Shown here in pieces: positions 57,084 to 64,000 of a stretch of 64,000 nucleotides of DNA. Each line of letters begins with the position of its first letter. Position 1 is the first letter of the stretch. The notes below the pieces were generated by a model. The model was not told the DNA's origin. It did no database searches and was given only the letters and a program-made list of their open reading frames with translations. The stretch spans positions 62,001-126,000 of the forward strand of contig LVLI01000201.1 in assembly GCA_001687465.1 (NCBI GenBank). The letters run 5' to 3'. Origin of the DNA: Halocafeteria seosinensis (taxonomy: Eukaryota; Sar; Bigyra; Bicosoecida). The position numbers were made by a program, and so were the translations under genes.

Positions 57084-58165
57084 GATGCAATGACGACGGA
57101 TAATAAAGAGTGCAATTAAAATTGTATAGTGTCTACATTGATACGTATAGCAAACAATTCAGCAAGGATTCTATTAACTACACGAAGATCCTGTTAGCTA
57201 GACAACGCGCCGCGGCCCGCAGGTGAAGAAGTCAAGAAGTCAAGGATACTGAATACCTACGTGGGGAGCTAAATACAGTCATTGATGAAAGCACTAGAAC
57301 TGTTCCCGAAAAGTAAACTATTCATCATAAGTTACACCTGGCAAGTACGGAGGGATTGAGATTCCTCCGTATATGGCTTCCTATGGTCTAGTGGAATTCA
57401 ACATACTCTCTTGAAATTCCAAGTGTGGTCAGACAACTATTGCAATGGAATGCCGGCTGGTAGCATGCTTTCTGCGTGTCAACGTCAGTGAACAACTCTC
57501 ATTCCCAATGTTCGCGTCTGTGTGTTTCCTACCAGGTTGTATGTGTTGGGGTATAGTGGAACCCCAGTGAGGGTGTGTCAAACTGCAGGAGCTACACGAT
57601 CTCCCTATTCTATGCACGGCAAGTAAATTCAAGTTCGGGAACTTTGTTAAGTGTACAATGAACTCGAAACTCTGTGGGAAAACATCACAGTTCACCTTGT
57701 ATGCTCAATATACGGGCATGACTCATGAGTCAACGGACTTCACGCGCTTATGCCACCAGTGCCTGGTAGTGCAGGCTGGTACCATACACTTCATGTTTTG
57801 TTGGTGTGTTGTTGTTCTTCGGTTTTCTCTTTGTCTTCTTACATTTAGTTGTGGGCGGCTTCCATCTATGGAGGAGAGACTATAACCTCAACCATGGGGA
57901 GGGTAGTTTAGACTTTTGGCTGACGTTGTGCCAAAAGTCAAAAACTCCAGAAGTACAGCTCCTCTACGCAAGACTCCTGCAGGAGCCTCTTCCGGGGACC
58001 ATGGGACGTTATTGGCTCTATGGGAATCCATAGACGATGGCCGCGATCGGTCGACGCGCGAGCGAGTGCATGTTAATCAACATGCGCTTCCCCACCGGCT
58101 TCTAAAAAAGTGAATAAACGCGTGGAGATGGGGTATGTTCCATGGTTAATAGTCCGCACACTAGT
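57084..58165. other. Gene-free spacer
   Basis: This is about 1.08 kb without a convincing gene. Plus-strand frames near 57658-58113 overlap each other and have no protein features. A small direct repeat (gaagtcaagaagtcaag) lies at about 57226-57243. The left end should carry the promoter of the lyase-AlaX gene. Confidence 0.5.
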
Positions 58166-58762
58166 TTATTGGCGACGCGATCTTCCAGATCTAGCTGTGT
58201 CGTTCTGTTGGCGTGTCTCTTCGTAAGGAAGTTGGTAGTTCTGGCACTCCGAAAGTGGCACTGGACGTCTACCTGATCGAACAACTGACTGGGACAGGCA
58301 ATGTGCGATATCTCTCACTGCCATATCGCTATGCATGCTAAAGTTCATAGTACTGTACAAGTCCGAGAGGGATCGAACCTCTTGAGGAGAGGTATCACGT
58401 GCAATGCACTCAACATCGAAATAGTGGGCAATGACGTCCTCCATGTCCGTTGACCACAAGTCCATAGGAAGATCTCGATCAGGCACTTTGACGACGGAGC
58501 ACCATGACTCTTGTACAGCGCGTCGTGTATAATCCGACAGACGGCAAATACATAGAGAAGCACGACATTTGAGGCAAACAAGGATACCACAGCGCCGTTT
58601 CCCATGGGGAAGAAAGGCCCGCAGGTAATGCCCGTTGTTCGTCACTACCGTACAGTCTTCTAGGTCTCGATATGCAAATAAGTCGGGATGATTTTCAACA
58701 AACATTTTGGCAACTTCTGCGCGTGTGGGCTCACGTCCAGAGACAGAGCCGTCAGTATCCAT
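58166..58762 (-). CDS. Member 1 of an unrecognised CGxxxCxxC...YFDVxC family
   Basis: A single frame of 198 residues starts MDTDGSVSGREPTRAEV. The core is NNGHYLRAFLPHGKRRCGIL, then VCLKCRASLCICRLSDYTRR, a linker, and DVIAHYFDVECIARDTS. The tail is polar with a basic end (RSGRSRR). The two CxxC-like cysteine groups, followed by YFDVxC, recur in the plus-strand gene at 59967-61250: NGHVF, TRQCGFITCINCC and VINAYFDVPC. The spacing suggests a small metal-binding or disulfide-stabilised fold, but I recognise no named domain. No signal peptide or membrane segment is seen. The function is unknown. Confidence 0.65.
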   Translation of the reverse strand: MDTDGSVSGREPTRAEVAKMFVENHPDLFAYRDLEDCTVVTNNGHYLRAFLPHGKRRCGILVCLKCRASLCICRLSDYTRRAVQESWCSVVKVPDRDLPMDLWSTDMEDVIAHYFDVECIARDTSPQEVRSLSDLYSTMNFSMHSDMAVRDIAHCLSQSVVRSGRRPVPLSECQNYQLPYEETRQQNDTARSGRSRRQ

Positions 58763-59149
58763 TCTTGTGTGCTAAGCAGAACCGAAGTAATGTGATGACG
58801 TGAGAACGTCGGGGTGACCTGGCAAGTAATGGAGCAAAGGTATACGGAATGCAGCATACAGGAGGCTAGGTGCGGTAACTTACTTGCTTCTACCGAAGGA
58901 GTGTGGTTGACCAATAGTACGGCGGTGTTTCAAAATTAACGAGTCTGTGCGTTTCGAAGCCCAATGTCTATGGTGGTAATCCTAGGATGTTCAACCGGTT
59001 TAAGTAGTAGTCCTGTTATACTAGTGTCGCTGACAGTTCATAGATTTTTTTTTTCTCCGAAGGATGGTGGCGTATCGCGACTGCATGGAATGATAGCGAA
59101 GAACACAGAAACGCACTGTTGAGTCGATTCGATTATTGACTCCTACATC
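58763..59149. other. Spacer
   Basis: AT-rich, with a T-run at about 59046-59054. A short minus-strand frame at 58660-58914 overlaps the neighbouring gene start and looks like a shadow. Nothing else is recognised. Confidence 0.45.
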
Positions 59150-59641
59150 ATGTCCAGGTCATCGCTGAGGAAATTTCAACTTTTCTTACCTTGCTTTACT
59201 GCCGCTGTGGAATGTACTTGGATCAGCAGCTTCTACACAGTGGAAGTGGACCTCACACAGTTCAAAACCTGGCTGCGCGTTGATCGTATACGCTTCAATA
59301 TGGGGATGCATAATCAATACTATGCAGTTTTAGCGAACTACCCGTTGGGCGGACTTCAAGTGCATCTTGGAGACTATCCGTTTCTCTGCCCTACGAATAG
59401 CTCACGAAAGCAAGCCTCGGGGGTGACCCTGAAGGCATGTGGGTGTGTGAAGCAGCGAGCACTAGCGAAAATAGAATCGAACAATCAATTTGGATTGAGA
59501 AAACCATTGTCGGAAACGGCAGAAAAAAAGAAAGCTTTGAGGAAAAGCGAATATAGAAAACCTCTCATTAGAACCAAGGAAAACACGGATGTTAGGGAGC
59601 AATTTGCCCCCGAGAAACCGAGTTACGTCGTGTGTTCTTAA
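59150..59641 (+). CDS. Hypothetical 163-residue protein
   Basis: An open frame from ATG at 59150 reads MSRSSLRKFQLFLPCFTAAV; the first part is hydrophobic and could be a weak signal or anchor. The second half is Lys/Arg/Glu-rich (ETAEKKKALRKSEYRKPLIR). I recognise no family and see no clear splice partners. It lies between the two Cys-rich family members and shares no motif with them. It may be a real orphan gene or chance. Confidence 0.35.
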   Translation: MSRSSLRKFQLFLPCFTAAVECTWISSFYTVEVDLTQFKTWLRVDRIRFNMGMHNQYYAVLANYPLGGLQVHLGDYPFLCPTNSSRKQASGVTLKACGCVKQRALAKIESNNQFGLRKPLSETAEKKKALRKSEYRKPLIRTKENTDVREQFAPEKPSYVVCS

Positions 59642-59966
59642 GCAAGGTTATGATGAGTTCACAAGCTCCCTCTCTTGGTATGTTCATCCCCATTCGTTTT
59701 GCACTAAGTTACACATGTCTGTACTGTGAGCGCGACGGTTCGGAAAGTGGAGGAAACATAAGCAAATGGAAGACCTCCTGCGGGGGTGACATAGGTTGAA
59801 GTTAGTGACCCAGAAGGGCGAGGGTGGGATGTGCGGATCATCTCAGGAACACTAAGGGTCGGTTCTTCAGACTCTCCATTCCCGGTTTGGCTTGCGGCAT
59901 GTATTACACTTGCATGCAAAATTAGTATGTGTCTCGACAAAGAGTCTGTGAGGAATATGTCGGAGA

Positions 59967-61250
59967 ATGTCATTGAGTCACTGTGGTTTTCGCGCGCGTA
60001 ACGGCTTTAACTTCACAATGTGGAATTCAAATGGTGTAACGTGCGTTTTCAGATAGCGTAGAGCTCCGTCGTTCTTCTCCATCTTGCGATGAGAGTCACG
60101 AGGAAAAGATCAGTGGCTCGACAGACAACTACGAGGCTCGCTTGTCAGCCAACGGAAGCCCGAGCGAGGCACCGAAGCCGCTTGCAGAAGGGGGTTCAAA
60201 GTACATTGAGAACCGTCGTGAGGAGGAGCAAAGCGGACCGAAAATAGATACTAGTCTGACAGCTGACACGCCAACGAGTAAGCCCTACATATTTTCATGT
60301 AAACGATTAGTCGGGTTGATCTTCGTGTATGCTTAGCAGACTCCTTTGACCCTTCGACTCCTTCGAGGAGTAGCTGTGCTACTCCATCCGGGCAAGTGAG
60401 AAGTCCCGGCTTTCGAGGTGATCCTGAACAAGAAACCAATAAACACTACGAGGGGATACAAGAAACAGCTCATGGTGCTCTGACTGTCACACAAAATATT
60501 GAGAGTTATCATCGACCCGATCTTGCCGGAGAAGGAAAGAAAGCACTCTCTTTCGTCGGACATGAAACTGGGGCAATTGTGGATGACCTTAATGGCGGCT
60601 CGTGTAATGATGCCTTTGCAGACAGAGCCATAGAACCGTTTCAAGAAGCAACTCGAGGACGAAAGGAAAAACGCCTCAAGCAACAAGATGTGGCTTCTTC
60701 TATTTCTCCAAAACGTCCCAAAAAAGCTATGGACCCCCTTCCGAGACGTGAAAGGGAGCGAAGAGCAGATGAAGTAGTACGCACAGCCTTATATCAGCAG
60801 TACAGAGATTACGATCATGAATCGATAAACGGACACGTTTTCCAGATTTTTGATCCCAACGGAACGAGGCAATGCGGGTTTATAACATGTATCAACTGCT
60901 GCACAGGTATTGTGCATATTATCGTCAACCATGAGGACATCGAACACCCTGTGGAAGAAAGCTTGAAGACTATTTTGCATACTCCAACGGGTGATAGTGA
61001 CAAGGCTGCGGACGTCATCAATGCCTATTTCGACGTCCCATGTAGGTCTCGGTTCTGGCGGGAGAGCGTTCCAGATATAAACCAAATATCACATGCAGTA
61101 AGTCTGCAGACAGGTAAGAGAGTTACGAATCTCAGCCATGCAGGTGCCCAGGGAGCCAAGCGAAATCGTGAAAGACAACTTCGAGACGGCAAGAAATATG
61201 TAAATCGAGGCCATCCACTATCTTCCCTCGATAAGACGAACAAAAAGTAA
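59967..61250 (+). CDS. Member 2 of an unrecognised CGxxxCxxC...YFDVxC family, with disordered N-terminus
   Basis: Exons 59967-59997, 60053-60277 and 60340-61250 (introns 55 and 62 nt) give 388 residues. The first exon is the best phase match to the 60052 acceptor but is only 31 nt and uncertain. Residues 1-200 are rich in Ser, Glu and Pro and disordered. A basic stretch follows (GRKEKRLKQQD, RRERERRADE), then a conserved domain: INGHVFQIFDPNGTRQCGFI, TCINCCTGIVHIIV and DVINAYFDVPCRSRFW. It aligns with the 198-residue neighbour at 58166-58762 along the whole core. The C-terminus is basic (GAKRNRERQLRDGKK). Nuclear or nucleic-acid-associated function is a guess from the basic flanks; the fold is unknown. 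Confidence 0.65.
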
Positions 61251-61582
61251 ATGCCATTGACAACATACACTTTTTTTTTAATGAACTTGGTCGTCGGGGG
61301 CTAAGTGTACCCATGTACTCAGCATTGCCAGGATCGGTGGTTCTTTGCACTTGTTGCCTGTGTAGTTGATTTGTCCATGACAACACAGGTGCTGGTGGTG
61401 CTCTAGATTCATATGTATACCACATATTGTTGATCTCTGTGATTACGATCCGACTCGCTTGAGTCATTCGGTCGCTGGTGGTTGTTCATCAGGATATGTA
61501 ACTACACGTCAGACTGTGTTGCCTCTCCCATCTTTGTTAAGTATTGAAAGCAACCAGAGTGGTGGTGGACGTCGGAGAGCAC
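61251..61582. other. Spacer
   Basis: A T-run lies at about 61271-61279, just after the stop of the preceding gene. No gene or repeat is recognised. The promoter of the RER1-like gene should be in the right part. Confidence 0.45.
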
Positions 61583-62155
61583 TATGAGGAGTTTAATCCA
61601 TGCTGTATCGATGTAAGTTCTTGTGGGCTAACTAACCAGGCTGTGTAATGATTATGCACTACTGTACTTGCTCGAGTTGCAGACAATGCCGGAAAATTGC
61701 GGATAGGATAGCCCCATATCGAGCTCCACGATGGACCTGTTGCCTGGGGTTGTTGGCATTCTTCGCCTATCGAATCTATGTCCTACAAGGATTCGTTCTT
61801 GTCGCCTATGGACTGGGCCTTTATCTGCTGATTAACTTCCCGGGGCTATTACAACGACTACAGGTAGGCTAGCTTGGTACTGTAGGGCAATCAGTCATGT
61901 CTCACTGGCCGATATCGCATATTGCAGCCGCCGCATTCGGAAGCTTCGCCGATAGATAGCCCCTTTCCGGAGCAACTTTCCGAATTCGGCTACTGGCTTA
62001 GAGCGATCAGCGCCACACTTTTTTGCACGCTTATGACGCAGATTAAGGTTCTCGACATTCCAGTACCCTGGCAGGTTTTGGTCGGGTCCTTCCTTGTATT
62101 TCAGGTAGCTATTGGGGTTGCTATGGCTGTTGATCAAGCAACACGAAGAGGGTAG
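61583..62155 (+). CDS. RER1-like Golgi/ER retrieval receptor, short form
   Basis: Exons 61583-61611, 61683-61863 and 61928-62155 (introns 71 and 64 nt; phases fit) give 145 residues; RER1 is usually about 190-200. Family features are IAPYRAPRWTCCLGLLAFFA, YRIYVLQGFVLVAYGLGLYL, then after a polar loop FPEQLSEFGYWLRAISATLF and LDIPVPWQVLVGSFLVFQ, matching the paired hairpin helices of RER1. It lacks the basic C-terminal tail with the Lys/Arg-Tyr motif and the N-terminal leader is only about 15 residues. An upstream exon may exist. RER1 returns escaped ER membrane proteins from the cis-Golgi by COPI vesicles. Divergence and missing ends make the function here uncertain. Confidence 0.75.
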
Positions 62156-62263
62156 AGTGGAGTGGAGCCAGATCTGAGATCGTCTAGATCCTGGCACGAC
62201 GATTGGGAGACCCAGAACTCTACATTTGTTCGTCCTCAGAGATGATGTTTTTTGCTCGCAACA

Positions 62264-62932
62264 GATGTCCTGCGGGGATATTCATACGATGAAAGACTGT
62301 CAACGTGCCTATTTTCATTGCCATCTGACTCTGGCAAACGATTTGCATCTATCCATCCGCAACTGGGCGCAACGTTGATTCTGATCTCTGCCAGCGTACG
62401 ACAACGGGAGCCATGTTGGGAGTCTCAAGGAACCACAATGGATGGACAGGTAGCATGGAGATGGAATGAGCGTGTGGTCTTGTTGTATTCGAGGTGAATA
62501 CTAAGGTAATTCGACTGCCTGATGAATGTTTCAGCGCTGTCGCTCCAGATTTTCGACCCTTCTTTGGAAGACTGTCACGTTGCTCAACCATTGAGGCTAT
62601 TTGGAAGGTTGGAGAGTGCGTTGGGGAAAGCGTTTCCAATTATACATTGTTTCCTGCGGTCTCCGCAGCAAGTAGTTGTGCTTCGATATTGTATCCAAGT
62701 TGCGGACTATTCGACGCGTTCACTGATTTCGGCGGACATTGAGGAGACAAGCTACGACCATCCTCTCAAGTATGAATCGCTATTAAGTCTTATCTTGGGG
62801 TACCTGTCAGTCCGCAGAGGTGACCCTTGTGAAGTTGGAGATGGTGAACTTCACGATGTTGCTACAGTAGAATCAAACAAACTAACAGGATTGAAAGAGT
62901 CGACAACTCAAGCCTTACAAGAAAAAGAATAA
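62264..62932 (+). CDS. Partial gene model, possibly C2-domain-like
   Basis: Two exons join well. One runs from an acceptor at about 62273 to 62471, the next from 62535 to 62932, with a 63-nt intron (GTGTGG donor). The join gives WRWNEPLSLQIFDPS, which recalls the 'P.WNE...f.v.d' core of C2 domains, after GATLILISASV as a first beta strand. The rest reads RLFGRLESALGKAFPIIHCF, YESLLSLILGYLSV and an acidic, polar tail ending in QALQEKE. A 5' exon is missing because the upstream frame has stops. The C2 reading is a weak inference. Confidence 0.45.
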
Positions 62933-63433
62933 ATTCTTGAATCAGATAGTATATCTGAAAACAAGAAAAGACATTGATATTCATCAAAAAGTGCCGTAGA
63001 AACGGAGCCCTGTTTTGTCGCCTGGAATTTCCTTCAACGAAATCTACGATGGAATTCTCTGACATATCAGCAGGTAAGTGCTCCAGTCTTTTCATTCTAA
63101 TCCAAATATTTCCATGATATGAATGCGAGCTTTAGGAAATGGGCATGACATGAATAAATAAGAGTGTTTTCACATGCCCACGTTGAAGTTGCCCATTGAC
63201 CCCCCGCGGGTCAGGGTGAGCCACTGAGGAAGTGCAGGTCATCCTAGGAACGAAGGAGGGGCCAGTTATTGGGGATTCTCACTCTCATGATGCTACGGGA
63301 AGATAGGACACGCTCGTATAAAACATTGCCTTGTTGTCTCAAACTGCCCTGAGGTTGATATTACGTTTCCATTTATTGATGGAAACCCTGGCGTAACGCT
63401 TGAACTTCACATTCAATTTACTGTGTATGTGCC
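62933..63433. other. Spacer or long first intron
   Basis: No complete gene is seen. An ATG at 63049 starts MEFSDISA, followed by a GTAAGT donor at 63074, in the right phase to join the exon at 63444. The join would make this a 370-nt intron, much longer than others here, so it is only a candidate first exon of the next gene. Confidence 0.4.
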
Positions 63434-64000
63434 ATGCTCACAGACCCCTATTTCGCCTATCCTTTTGCTGTTGGTAGTGGGCTGGAGAAGCAATTTTCTG
63501 CTGAGCCGGATATTGATAGCTTCCTAGAAGAATGTGAATCCCCAACACATATGCTATTTGCGCGTCCAAGTCCGGAGTTTTTTGAGGGACCAGGCAGTCC
63601 AGGCGATTTTTGGAAAGGAACAACGGACGTTCTGTTTGACGATGGCATCAGGCCTCAACTAACCAAAGATGATATCCAAAGACTCTGGGACAAACTTCCC
63701 GTGGATGCTCCTGAAGAGGTGCAGGACGGACAAATAGACAGCCTGACGTCGTGCCCAGTAAACGGTATGTTACGTTTCTTGTCCTCGTAGTTGTCGAGAC
63801 CACAGATTATAATTTTATGTTTGGATCCCACATGGAACAGGCAACTCAGAACCAACTAGCACCGCGTCACCGACGAGTGTCAAGAGCAGCAGAACCAATG
63901 CCTCTCACCATGATGATCCTCGGCAGGAACCCTCTGAAGACCACAGTACGACCGAAACCCAAGAAACAGGAGGGGCTTTGGCTAAAGCGGCAGAAAATGT
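63434..64000 (+). CDS. Acidic protein, 5' part only (cut by the window edge)
   Basis: Exon 1 is 63434-63764 (or starts at 63049 through a long intron), and a 76-nt intron (63765-63840) leads to a second exon running off the window. The start reads MLTDPYFAYPFAVGSGLEK, then an acidic segment (PDIDSFLEECESP, FFEGPGSPGDFW, LTKDDIQRLWDKLP) and a Ser/Thr/Glu-rich stretch (SEPTSTASPTSVKSSR). The composition resembles the disordered N-terminus of the neighbouring Cys-rich family member at 59967-61250, so a third member is possible. An acidic transactivation-type region is another reading. The remainder is not visible. Confidence 0.6.

Noticed and set aside
57658-58113. Three overlapping plus-strand frames
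   Set aside because: Each is short, they are mutually exclusive and none has a recognisable motif or splice continuation.

Overview
This window is nuclear DNA from a microbial eukaryote, most likely an alga or alga-like protist. It is not bacterial. Most multi-exon genes have short GT-AG introns (mostly 55-90 nt, often with GTAAGT or GTACGT donors), and there are no operons. The proteins are eukaryotic: Derlin, an RER1-like protein, a TFIIIC-like WD40 protein, mitochondrial NAD-isocitrate dehydrogenase, an RAP-domain protein, EF-hand MscS channels and a TMEM69/DUF3429 protein. RAP proteins together with an aldonolactone oxidase and a selenocysteine-lyase-like enzyme fit an alga better than a fungus or an animal. 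The exact phylum cannot be read from this sequence. Genes lie on both strands and are often only 20-300 bp apart.

Layout. 0-1 kb: a decayed second copy of the 3' end of the giant gene at 7.1-16.1 kb. 1.3-6.8 kb: a large RGG-tailed protein of unknown function. 7.1-16.1 kb: an intronless gene for a 2984-residue protein with several GAF-like domains and a C-terminal coiled coil. 16.5-17.3 kb: a GIY-YIG plus zinc-knuckle gene broken by a frameshift. 18.0-19.3 kb: isocitrate dehydrogenase. 19.9-26.8 kb: a tandem pair of EF-hand MscS channels with near-identical exon structure. 26.8-28.5 kb: a WD40 protein with a myristoylation-type N-terminus. 28.5-31.0 kb: a repeat-rich, gene-free stretch with two broken Pif1/Helitron-type helicase tails. 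31.1-33.7 kb: an RAP protein. 33.8-34.8 kb: Derlin. 35.2-39.2 kb: a polytopic membrane protein with about 13 exons. 40.5-42.4 kb: a leucine-rich-repeat protein. 43.2-44.0 kb: TMEM69/DUF3429. 45.0-46.2 kb: a candidate XRCC4/XLF/PAXX-like protein. 46.3-48.0 kb: an unrecognised probable nuclear protein. 49.1-51.8 kb: a TFIIIC-like protein. 52.8-54.6 kb: an L-gulono/D-arabinono-lactone oxidase. 54.8-57.1 kb: a fusion of a selenocysteine lyase/cysteine desulfurase with an AlaX-type tRNA-editing domain. 58.2-64.0 kb: two members of an unrecognised Cys-rich family, an RER1-like protein, a possible C2-like gene, and the start of an acidic protein cut by the window edge.

The genes do not form one pathway. 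The most noteworthy items are the lyase-AlaX fusion, the multi-GAF giant with its decayed tail copy, the unknown CGxxxCxxC...YFDVxC family, the frameshifted GIY-YIG gene, the possible non-homologous end-joining factor and the conserved glycine motif in the tandem MscS pair. Exon coordinates were read by eye from splice-site consensus, phase and protein continuity, without transcript evidence.
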